Made by a program: the position numbers and the translations under genes. Positions 1-6,196 of a stretch of DNA of 10,741 nt are shown piece after piece (position 1 is the stretch's first letter; each line of letters opens with the position of its first letter). Source of the DNA: Desulfobacterales bacterium. GTDB lineage: Bacteria > Desulfobacterota > Desulfobacteria > Desulfobacterales > JAUCGF01. The notes below the pieces were generated by a model. It was given only the letters and a program-made list of their open reading frames with translations, was not told the DNA's origin and ran no database searches. The stretch covers positions 1 through 10,741 of the forward strand of contig JAOZRC010000121.1 in NCBI GenBank assembly GCA_029940345.1, given 5' to 3'.

Positions 1-569
1 TTGGTAATCATAAAGTTTTCTTTGATGCGCATGATATAGCATATGCCCTATTCTGATAAAAAGGCTGACCATCAGCCACCGATGAACTCACGATCACCGA
101 ATAGACATCTTATTTTGTCGACACTGAAAATTTTAATAAAACGCATCATCAATTCAATGCGTTCATCCATACTCGAGTTGCCACGTTTGGAAAACGTTGT
201 CCATAAAATTGGAAAAGCCACACCTGGATGTACAATGCCTAAAACCTGGGGATTGATATTCAGCTTTCCCAATTTCCAATTTGTACGATCCAAGGACAAA
301 TCCCACATTTCATCACTAATCGGAAGAAACCGAACGATGAGTGTGGCAATACTGTCCATGGAAAAATCAAAACCTGCGAAAAAGCGTTGCAAGCGTTTAT
401 ATTCAGACTCTGTCCAGGCTCTACCCGGCATTGCCACAGCAATTTTTTTCAGGTTTACGGTTCGAATCTTAAGCAACGCTATTATGAAAAAAGACAGTAA
501 GTCGGCCCTGGCTTTGTTCCACCCAAGACGCGAATTCAAAATTTTACTTAGCTTTGAGATCTGGTTCAT
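1..569 (-). pseudogene. IS4-family transposase remnant, 5' part, running off the left edge
   Basis: This is the N-terminal and central part of a DDE transposase that cut and pasted an insertion sequence. Visible landmarks are a first catalytic Asp in LSLDRTNWKLG and a second Asp in the LFGDREFIGG motif, both typical of the IS4 family. After IGG the frame hits TGA (72-74), and TAG follows at 48-50. The same frame then resumes recognisable family sequence (YIMRIKENF, near positions 10-35), so these are nonsense mutations in one gene and not a true C-terminus. The third catalytic residue (Glu) would lie beyond position 1. I place the start at ATG 567-569 because a GGGGGT ribosome binding site lies about seven bases upstream; an in-frame ATG at 621-623 would add 18 residues without such a site. 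The element is almost certainly inactive. Confidence 0.85.
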
Positions 570-617
570 AGAGTTTACCCCCTTTATGGCTAAAAGTTGC
601 ATAACTTCATGAACGAG

Positions 618-655
618 AAACATAAAGCGCTGTTTATGTCAAGATATTTATGTTT
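618..655. repeat. Competing inverted repeats upstream of the IS4 remnant
   Basis: AAACATAAA (618-626) is perfectly complementary to TTTATGTTT (647-655). Its inner part ACATAAA (620-626) also pairs with TTTATGT (633-639) across a six-base loop. The two pairings are mutually exclusive. They sit just upstream of the transposase remnant, so they may be a leftover of the IS end or of a structure in the transposase leader. I could not identify a defined IS terminal repeat or target duplication. Confidence 0.4.
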
Positions 656-659
656 GAAT

Positions 660-1147
660 TCATATATTTATCTCCAGAGTATTTAAAAAATGTCCTGTAC
701 AGTGATATATGGCACAATCCAGCCCTAATTTTTTCAAAATTTCCTGCTGTAAGTCAGTCAAAGGTGTCAGAACTCGTAAACTGGCACCAGACAATTTGAT
801 AAACGTCAGGCAGATGTCAGAAAAGGCGCTTAAAATTTTCTCACCGGTAGGTGTATCTGTCATTTTTTTAGGATTTTTAAGATGCTGACCTTTCAGTTTA
901 GTCTTATCTTTTTGCAAAGAGCGCCGTACCACATATTCTATCAGTATCTGCACTCTTGCCCCAGTGTTAAAAAATGGGTTTTGCCTTTTACCTGATCATC
1001 TCTCTGCACGAATAAGGGGTCATTATTCATTCGGCTTTTCAAGCGACTGAATATGCGCTCGACCCGATACTCCTTGCGATAACATTTCACAACATCTTGG
1101 AAGCTAAGGCGCTTTGAAAATACATCGGTCACAAATATCTTCCACCC
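660..1147 (-). pseudogene. IS1634-family transposase, frameshifted C-terminal remnant
   Basis: Two overlapping minus-strand reading frames together give the C-terminal ~160 residues of an IS1634-family (IS4 superfamily) transposase. The first frame runs from GWKIFVTDVFSKRLS through YRKEYRVERIFSRLKSR, which is the conserved region around the catalytic Glu, to THFLTLG. It is then lost at a run of four C (959-962, plus strand). The second frame carries on with RVQILIEYVVRRSLQKDK and the family tail NPKKMTDTPTGEKIL, LTPLTDLQQEILKKLGLD. A single-base indel at the C run therefore broke the gene. Upstream the frame is closed by TAG at 1151-1153, and nothing of the N-terminal two thirds (usual length about 550 residues or more) is visible. 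The element is a dead fragment next to another dead IS, which marks this end of the window as a region of past insertion and decay. Confidence 0.85.
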
Positions 1148-1240
1148 TTGCTATTCTTTTTAACTCTTTTTATCCTATTTTATACGTGAGTTCGACATAA
1201 TACTATTTGAATTTATTAGAAATACTGAATTTTACGTTTG

Positions 1241-1288
1241 AAAAAAACAGGCTGATTGCACGCAGAGGCGTCTTGAATCAGCATGTTT
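1241..1288 (-). terminator. Intrinsic terminator closing the minus-strand gene run
   Basis: On the minus strand, GCTGATT pairs with AATCAGC (plus positions 1276-1282 and 1251-1257, 7/7). A nested ACGC/GCGT stem lies inside, and an AACA/TGTT pairing extends the stem outside one mismatch. A run of seven U (plus A run 1241-1247) follows. It lies seven bases past the stop codon of the NtrC-like gene, so it is well placed to end that transcript. Confidence 0.85.
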
Positions 1289-1294
1289 AGATCA

Positions 1295-2770
1295 TCATCC
1301 TTCCTCATGGAACTGTTTCAGCTTACGCCATAAAGCTGCACGACTGATGCCAAGGAGTTTGGCGGTTTTGGATTTGTTGCCCCCGGCAGCTTCGAGTACC
1401 TCAAAAATGTACTGCATTTCCTTCTCGGCAAGGGTGACAATTTTTTTCTTCTTTTGTAACATTGAATGGGATGTATTTTGAAAACGTTCGGGAAGATGGC
1501 AGGGTTTCAGCGTTTGGCCCTCGGCAAGAATGACGGCGCGTTCAATGACGTGTTCAAGTTCGCGGACATTGCCCGGAAAATCGTATGCCGCAAACAGGGC
1601 CATGAATTCGTCTGAAATAGACATCACCGTTTTGTCAAATTCACGGGCGAAGCGGTGGAGAAAATAACTGCAAAGCGGTGGAATGTCATCCCTGCGTTCT
1701 CTCAGTGGAGGAATTTGCAGTTCAACAACATTCAACCGAAAATATAACTCTTCTCTAAACTTGCCTTCCTGCACCAACTTGCCCAGGTCGTTGCGGCCGG
1801 AGGCGAGAATCCGCAATCCATAAGGGTCGATATGGGGTTTTTCAAGCTGAAAGCCCCTGTTGTGATCAATGATCTTCAGCATCGAAAGCTGCATCTTGGG
1901 GGTTAAATCTTCTATCTGGTCCAGCAAAATAGTGCCTCCTGAATCAGTTCCCAAAAACCCGCTGTGGGGTTGTGTTTTATTGGGAATATCCCCTGGTTCA
2001 GCGCCGAAAAGCTCTTCCACGAGCAGATCGTTGCTGAAACATCCGCAGTTTATTGCCATGAACCGCTGGTTCCTTCTATGGCTTAATGCGTGAATGGTTC
2101 TTGCGGCCAGTTCCTTTCCGACCCCTGTTTCACCATATAGAATCATGGCGCAATCCAGTGAGGCAAACCTTTTAATATTTTTCCTCAAATTTTGTATGGA
2201 AAGTGTTTCACCTATAATTTTGATTCGACCGGAGGAGGGGACGGCGCAGGTTTGAGGGATGATTTCCGAATGGGTCACTGCGCCATATCCCGGTTTTCGA
2301 TCAGGCAGCACCTTTATCGGATGCGGCTTGAACGTATTTTTACTATCCCACTCAGCCATATCGGAAGGCTTGGCTCCGTTGGGAGGATGAATGACGACGA
2401 TGTTACCTTGGCTTCGGATATTTTTAATACATTCCCATAGGCCGCCCATCTCCTGCTTTTCGAAATAAACCGTGTTGAGGGCTTCGGTGGCCTGTTTGAC
2501 TTTTTCATTGCCATATCCGGTCAACAGGACGGTTTTCAGTTCAGGCAAGCTCTCTTTCAGCTTGGCAATGGTCACCAGACCATCCATTTTAGGCATTTTT
2601 AAATCCACAATGGCCAGCCCGATCTGATGGTTTCCGGCCAGTTTGATCGCCTCAGCTCCGCTTGAAGCTTTGAGCGTATCAAAACCCAGAAGTTTTAAGC
2701 GTTCTGTGATTGTATTTAAAAATTTTTTCTCGTCATCCACCACAAGAACATGTACGATGCTTTCAGACAT
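1295..2770 (-). CDS. NtrC-like response regulator with degenerate AAA+ (GAFTGA lost)
   Basis: A 491-residue protein with the layout of a sigma-54 activator: receiver (1-120), linker (about 120-182), AAA+ (about 183-425), Fis-type helix-turn-helix (about 455-487, GGNKSKTAKLLGISRAALWRKL). The receiver keeps D12/D13, phosphoacceptor D56, T84 and K105. Walker A is intact (GETGVGKE, 213-220). The Arg-finger region FREELYFRLNV and the PGNVREL motif are also intact. Three key sites are not. The GAFTGA loop reads GDIPNK (260-265) with no length change, Walker B ends DQ instead of DE (D284, Q285), and sensor I reads ASGRND instead of the usual ATN. In this family GAFTGA contacts sigma-54, and the Walker B Glu and sensor I are needed for hydrolysis. 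I infer a DNA-binding regulator that does not act through sigma-54, as known for HupR- and TyrR-type proteins. It starts 9 bp after the double-receiver gene with only a weak ribosome site, so translation is probably coupled. Confidence 0.93.
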   Translation of the reverse strand: MSESIVHVLVVDDEKKFLNTITERLKLLGFDTLKASSGAEAIKLAGNHQIGLAIVDLKMPKMDGLVTIAKLKESLPELKTVLLTGYGNEKVKQATEALNTVYFEKQEMGGLWECIKNIRSQGNIVVIHPPNGAKPSDMAEWDSKNTFKPHPIKVLPDRKPGYGAVTHSEIIPQTCAVPSSGRIKIIGETLSIQNLRKNIKRFASLDCAMILYGETGVGKELAARTIHALSHRRNQRFMAINCGCFSNDLLVEELFGAEPGDIPNKTQPHSGFLGTDSGGTILLDQIEDLTPKMQLSMLKIIDHNRGFQLEKPHIDPYGLRILASGRNDLGKLVQEGKFREELYFRLNVVELQIPPLRERRDDIPPLCSYFLHRFAREFDKTVMSISDEFMALFAAYDFPGNVRELEHVIERAVILAEGQTLKPCHLPERFQNTSHSMLQKKKKIVTLAEKEMQYIFEVLEAAGGNKSKTAKLLGISRAALWRKLKQFHEEG

Positions 2771-2779
2771 TGGTTTTTT

Positions 2780-3592
2780 TTATTTCTTTTTTCCCCTGGA
2801 ATGGTGGGATTCGATATCCACGGCATCCTCAAGGTCACCTCCTGTGGCCATACCTACGGCCGCCATAGATGTTTCAAGGGAGTTGAGCGCCTTTCTCAGG
2901 AATCTCCAGAATTTTCCCATTTCCGCTTTGTCGAAATAGACTGAATTGAGCGCTTCCGTAACTTCTTTGAGCTTTTCGTCACCATGGCCGGTCAAAAGGA
3001 GCGTTTGGATTTCCGCATCAATCTCTTTCAACTTAGTGATCACCACAAGCCCTTCCATATCCGGCAGACGATGGTCCACCACCGCCAAGTGGATTTTTGT
3101 ACTTATGGCGATCTCAACGGCCTCGCGCCCATTGAACGCCGTATAGGGTTCGTATCCTTTTAATTTGATCCTTTCCGTCAACGTATCAAGAAATTTCTGA
3201 TTGTCGTCAACGAGAAGGATATTGACGTTTCCAAGAGGCAGGTCAGATAGGAAAGTCCAGAATTTTCCCATATCGCCCTTGTCGAAATAAGTGGAATTCA
3301 ACGCCTCCGTGGCCTCCTTCAGTTTTTCACCCCCATGCCCTGTCAAAAGCACCGTCTTGATGTCCGGAATCATCGCTTTCAGTTTCGTTATGACCACCAG
3401 ACCGTTGATATCGGCCATTTTGTGATCGACAACGGCAACTTGAATCTGCTGCTCCCCGGCAATCTTCAGAGCGCTTTCACCGTTCAATGCTTCGAAAACA
3501 GTAAACCCCTTTATTCTGGCCCGTTCCGCCAGAGATTTAAGGAATTTTGCGTTATCATCGACCAACAGAATGTTAATTTTTTTTTTAGTCAT
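2780..3592 (-). CDS. Tandem double-receiver protein
   Basis: A 270-residue cytoplasmic protein made of two full receiver domains and no output domain. Receiver 1 (about 6-118) has D12/D13, phosphoacceptor D56, T84, K105. Receiver 2 (about 123-235) has D129/D130, phosphoacceptor D173, T201, K222. The linker is only a few residues. Both domains, and the receiver of the next gene, share an unusual end: LLTGHG, then EALNS, YFDK, then MGKFW, with the normal Lys-Pro replaced by Lys-Gly or Lys-Ala. The two halves are also similar at DNA level, which points to internal duplication. The last ~35 residues are a polar tail ending in KKK. A good ribosome site (AAGGAAGGTG) lies six bases before the ATG. 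The role is probably a phosphate sink, a relay step or an adaptor for the NtrC-like protein encoded directly downstream; the partner kinase is not proven. Confidence 0.9.
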   Translation of the reverse strand: MTKKKINILLVDDNAKFLKSLAERARIKGFTVFEALNGESALKIAGEQQIQVAVVDHKMADINGLVVITKLKAMIPDIKTVLLTGHGGEKLKEATEALNSTYFDKGDMGKFWTFLSDLPLGNVNILLVDDNQKFLDTLTERIKLKGYEPYTAFNGREAVEIAISTKIHLAVVDHRLPDMEGLVVITKLKEIDAEIQTLLLTGHGDEKLKEVTEALNSVYFDKAEMGKFWRFLRKALNSLETSMAAVGMATGGDLEDAVDIESHHSRGKKK

Positions 3593-3861
3593 TGTTCACC
3601 TTCCTTTTAAATAGAGTATTCCCTTTCAGGTAAGGTTATTTATTGAAAACAATGCCTTGCATCCGATAATTGAATCGCGCACAAGACAAATTAAGGGGCT
3701 TGATCATAACTTCGGCCATTTGCTGGATTGTAACGCATTCTTTCAGATTACGCAACCCTGATCCGCAACCTGAAAAAATGCGGTGGGCAGAGGCGCAATT
3801 TGCCTCTGGAAAAATCAATCGAAATAAAATACCGGAAAACTTTTGTCCAGGCACTTAAGCC
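3593..3861. other. Intergenic region with a small hairpin
   Basis: No gene is supported here; short open frames on both strands show no family features. The stretch separates the exporter pair from the double-receiver gene. It contains CAGAGGC/GCCTCTG at 3788-3794 and 3802-3808. Read on the minus strand, that hairpin is followed about eight bases later by six T, so it could be a weak terminator behind the 142-residue membrane protein. The spacing is poor for a standard terminator. A promoter for the double-receiver gene probably lies here, but I could not assign convincing -35/-10 boxes and saw no -24/-12 sigma-54 element. Confidence 0.4.
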
Positions 3862-4290
3862 TCAGTGACCGCCGCTGCCCAGAATTCCGGACGCCGCAAC
3901 GCTCAGTATGACGATTTCAAGAAAAGCAATCGTCGAATAGATCCAGTTCTTTTGGCGGATATATCCCCTTAACAACACCATAAAACAAAACACCGTCATC
4001 AATCCGAGAAAGGCAAACCCGATGTAGTTGAGAAAATCCCCTTTTGACAGCAGGGATGTCCAGCCCCATCCATGAGGTGAATGGGTGATCTCAAGATACT
4101 CATGGACTCCTTTCCCCCAGACCTTGGGAATCATTGACATCTCGACATGGGAAGGCAATATTCCAAAGACATATATCATATAAGTGATAAAGAGCAGGAG
4201 AAGGCCCAACCACACGCCGATAACCAGGATGTTGGCGTATATAACCTGATCTCTTGTAGGTTTATGCGTTTGTGTATTTTGCGTATTCAT
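3862..4290 (-). CDS. Small three-helix membrane protein next to the TauE/SafE exporter
   Basis: A 142-residue protein of unknown function. Residues 1-16 are polar (QTHKPTRDQ). Hydrophobic segments lie at about 17-42, 88-108 and 115-137, and the C-terminus is glycine-rich (GILGSGGH). A conserved-looking soluble stretch between helices 1 and 2 (about 45-87) is rich in Trp, His and Gly (VWGKGVHEYLEITH, SPHGWGWTSLL), which may be a ligand- or partner-contacting loop. The start is supported by AGAAGGA ten bases upstream. It follows the exporter gene by 33 bp in the same direction, so the two are probably cotranscribed. By size, topology and position it resembles the small DUF1634-type membrane proteins found beside TauE/SafE exporters, but I cannot confirm membership from sequence. 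Best read as an accessory subunit of the exporter. Confidence 0.85.
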   Translation of the reverse strand: MNTQNTQTHKPTRDQVIYANILVIGVWLGLLLLFITYMIYVFGILPSHVEMSMIPKVWGKGVHEYLEITHSPHGWGWTSLLSKGDFLNYIGFAFLGLMTVFCFMVLLRGYIRQKNWIYSTIAFLEIVILSVAASGILGSGGH

Positions 4291-4323
4291 AAGATATAAT
4301 TCCTTCTAAATATTATCGTAGCG

Positions 4324-5301
4324 TTATCCGAGAAAACCAAGGCCCAGCCCCTTGTCCATGGCTTTCAGTCCGGCGAAGAACAGAACAAAAATGACCACAT
4401 ATCGAATCATTTTCGGTTTGGCCACGGCAAGAATCTTGACGCCCAGCAGGGAACCCAGCATCAGGCCGACAATGGAAGGGACGCCGATCAAGGGAATGAC
4501 GCATCCTCTGTTCATATAAATCCAGGCTGCCGAAGTATCGGTGATTGACAACAGGAACTTGCTGGTTGCCACGGACACCTTCAGTGGCACGCCCATGACC
4601 AGATTGAGCACCGGTACGTTGGCCCATCCCGCTCCCAGTCCGAACATGCCAGCCATGAGGCCGATAATGATAAACATGAGCAAGCCCGGGAGCGTCCGGT
4701 GGGTTTTCCACTCAACGCTTTCGCGAGCGCCATCGTCCCAGTAGACCCCGCCCAGTCCCAAGGCCATTCCGATGGCATCTTGTTTGGTAACAATGGGTTT
4801 TTCCGTATTTTTTGAAAAAGTGAGCAGCAGGGCAATACCGACAATGGTGCCTCCCAAACAGGCTTGGATGATATCGGGATTCAGTTTCGACAGGTAGAGT
4901 CCCAGCATCGCCCCGATAATGGAAAAGGTGGATGCAATCAGAGCAACTGGCAGGGCAAGTCGCAAGTTGGCAAGGTTCCTCCGCAGCAGACCCGGGCCGG
5001 CAGCCAACGCACCTGCCAAGGCGACCATGAGACCAACGCCCCTTACAAAATCAATATGAAACGGGAAGAACCCGCTAACCAGGGGAACGTAAAGGACGCC
5101 GCCGCCTACTCCGGCCATTACGGCCAGGACTCCTAATATAAGACAAAACAAGAACAATACAGGGGGCCAGAACCACCAAGGTTTATCGGCGATTCCGGTT
5201 GCCATCAGTTCTGTTGCTGAAGCCAGGGCCGGAGAGTTCAAGATAAAAACCACTACCGAAACGACCAACAGGCCCGGTGAACGCACACGACTGTTTAACA
5301 T
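4324..5301 (-). CDS. TauE/SafE-family anion exporter
   Basis: A 325-residue polytopic inner-membrane protein. Residues 1-29 look like a signal peptide or first helix ending in PALASA. After a short loop rich in Trp and Pro (PWWFWPP), the two family repeats follow: the first with AGVGGGVLYVPL (about 63-74), the second with FGLGAGWANVPVLNLV (about 220-235) and then VATSKFLLSITD. Known family members move sulfite, sulfoacetate or related anions; the substrate here cannot be read from sequence. A polar cytoplasmic loop of about 25 residues (184-208, YWDDGARESVEWKTHRT) separates the halves. The start is well supported by AAGGAGG eight bases upstream and by a good sigma-70-type promoter at 5358-5386. 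The gene is divergent from the receiver/kinase array at 5825 and is followed by the small membrane protein. The context suggests an exporter under two-component control. Confidence 0.92.
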   Translation of the reverse strand: MLNSRVRSPGLLVVSVVVFILNSPALASATELMATGIADKPWWFWPPVLFLFCLILGVLAVMAGVGGGVLYVPLVSGFFPFHIDFVRGVGLMVALAGALAAGPGLLRRNLANLRLALPVALIASTFSIIGAMLGLYLSKLNPDIIQACLGGTIVGIALLLTFSKNTEKPIVTKQDAIGMALGLGGVYWDDGARESVEWKTHRTLPGLLMFIIIGLMAGMFGLGAGWANVPVLNLVMGVPLKVSVATSKFLLSITDTSAAWIYMNRGCVIPLIGVPSIVGLMLGSLLGVKILAVAKPKMIRYVVIFVLFFAGLKAMDKGLGLGFLG

Positions 5302-5357
5302 TTAATAAGCCTCCTTAAAAAAAGGTTAACAAATTGAATATATCATACAATAAAAAG

Positions 5358-5386
5358 CTTATAATGTATTAAAATAGTACAGTCAA
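5358..5386 (-). promoter_or_regulatory. Sigma-70-type promoter for the exporter gene
   Basis: On the minus strand TTGACT (5381-5386) and TATAAG (5358-5363) are separated by exactly 17 bases. Transcription would begin near 5351 and give a leader of about 50 nt before the exporter ATG. Equivalent boxes recur in the two upstream repeat units: TTGACC-17-TATACA at 5562-5590 and TTGACT-18-TATAGA at 5782-5811. Their conservation in decayed units supports a real promoter. Confidence 0.65.
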
Positions 5387-5403
5387 TAAAAAAATGTTCG
5401 ATT

Positions 5404-5484
5404 ATGAAACAATTTAATCTGTCAATATTGATATCGAACGGTTCACAACAAAGCGAAGGCAAATACTACCGGAAAATATGGTAA
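5404..5484 (+). pseudogene. Stump of a receiver gene start, unit A
   Basis: ATGAAACAATTT opens a 26-codon frame (MKQFNLSILIS...) ending in TAA. It aligns with the first codons of the receiver gene at 5825 (MKHSDLLII) because it lies at the same place in the repeat unit. Similarity fades after about ten codons. There is no ribosome binding site. It is probably not a functional peptide. Confidence 0.5.
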
Positions 5485-5606
5485 ATCCTAGCAACTGTTT
5501 AATATTTAATCGACTTTTTTAATAAAATTGTTTACAAATAGTATGTAATGATATAAAAGCATGTATATTGTATTATAATAGTGCGGTCAAAAAAAAGCGT
5601 TCAATT

Positions 5607-5744
5607 ATGAAACAATCCGATTTGATGGTTATTGATGAGGAACAACGTTGCGCCGAACAATTCAAGACAAAATCGCAAACGAAGCTGCCACAAGACCCGT
5701 TGAGTACGAACGGCGGCCTGATATTTAATATGCTGTCTAAATAA
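5607..5744 (+). pseudogene. Stump of a receiver gene start, unit B
   Basis: A 45-codon frame beginning MKQSDLMVIDEEQRCAEQF, clearly matching MKHSDLLIIDDETRYADML of the intact receiver at 5825. The receiver-like part then dissolves, and the frame ends at TAA 5742-5744 inside the next repeat unit. The phosphoacceptor Asp and everything beyond the first strand and helix are absent, so it cannot fold as a receiver. It could still be translated as a leader peptide, since the initiation context is the same as that of the intact gene. Confidence 0.6.
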
Positions 5745-5824
5745 AAAATGTTTACAAATTGAATTGAATCATGTAAAAATATCTATAATACATTAAATAG
5801 AGAGCAGTCAAAAAGCGTTTAATT

Positions 5825-6196
5825 ATGAAACACTCCGATCTGTTGATTATTGATGACGAAACACGCTACGCCGATATGTTGGCCCGACGGCTGGAACTGA
5901 GGGGCTGCCGTTGTGAAGTCTGCTACAACGGCGGGGATGGTATTCGGATTATCGAAAATGAGATGTTTCTCCTCGTCGTACTGGACCTTCAATTGCCGGA
6001 CATATACGGGACGGAGGTTCTGGCAAGGATAAAAAAGATTCGTCCCGATATTCCCGTCATCATCCTGACCGGACATGGTTCTGAAAAAGATCGGCAGCAG
6101 TGCATGAAGCAGGGTGCTTATGCCTTTATTCATAAACCTTTGAATATTGAAAAGCTGTTGGCCATATTGAACGAGATTCGAGAGAAATCGGCATGA
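5825..6196 (+). CDS. Single-domain response regulator (receiver only)
   Basis: A 123-residue CheY-like receiver without output domain. It has the acidic pocket D10/D11/E12, phosphoacceptor D54 (VVLDLQLP), T82 (ILTGHGS) and K104 followed by Pro (HKPL), so all residues for Asp phosphorylation are present. Its stop overlaps the kinase start (ATGA at 6193-6196), meaning the two are translationally coupled and very likely a cognate pair. The start at 5825 gives MKHSDLLIIDDE, the normal receiver N-terminus. No Shine-Dalgarno sequence is visible upstream (AAAAGCGTTTAATT), and two decayed copies of this start precede it at 5404 and 5607. The role is probably a phosphate carrier or sink in a relay, or a feedback regulator of the kinase. 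Confidence 0.92.
   Translation: MKHSDLLIIDDETRYADMLARRLELRGCRCEVCYNGGDGIRIIENEMFLLVVLDLQLPDIYGTEVLARIKKIRPDIPVIILTGHGSEKDRQQCMKQGAYAFIHKPLNIEKLLAILNEIREKSA

Larger units (their letters stand above)
5290..5870. repeat. Divergent intergenic region triplicated in tandem (units of ~204 and ~218 bp)
   Basis: The stretch between the exporter start and the receiver start occurs three times in degenerate form. Unit A (about 5290-5493) begins inside the exporter gene with ACTGTTTAACATTTAAT. Unit B (about 5494-5717) begins ACTGTTTAATATTTAAT, a copy of that gene start with the ATG destroyed. Unit C (about 5718 onward) has CTGATATTTAAT and runs into the intact receiver gene. Each unit then has an AACAAAT or TTTACAAAT block, a TATAAT-rich block, a GTCAA box and an ATGAAACA start (5404, 5607, 5825). 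The decay gradient fits old tandem duplication followed by drift. Each unit carries a minus-strand TTGAC-17/18-TATA promoter. Confidence 0.8.

Noticed and set aside
72..74. TGA in the IS4 frame as a selenocysteine or readthrough codon
   Set aside because: A TAG follows in the same frame at 48-50 and no selenocysteine context is expected in a transposase; decay is simpler.
43..612. A 189-codon open frame on the plus strand
   Set aside because: It is the antisense of the IS4 transposase remnant; the minus-strand frame has the catalytic DDE-type motifs.
955..962. Programmed frameshift in the IS1634-type gene
   Set aside because: The gene lacks its N-terminal two thirds and is dead anyway; a single-base indel in a C run explains the frame change.
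3788..3808. A firm terminator for the exporter pair
   Set aside because: The hairpin has only seven pairs and the T run lies about eight bases away; kept only as a weak candidate.
4313..4844. Extra minus-strand frames within the exporter gene
   Set aside because: Shadows in other frames; the exporter frame has family motifs, signal peptide and ribosome site.
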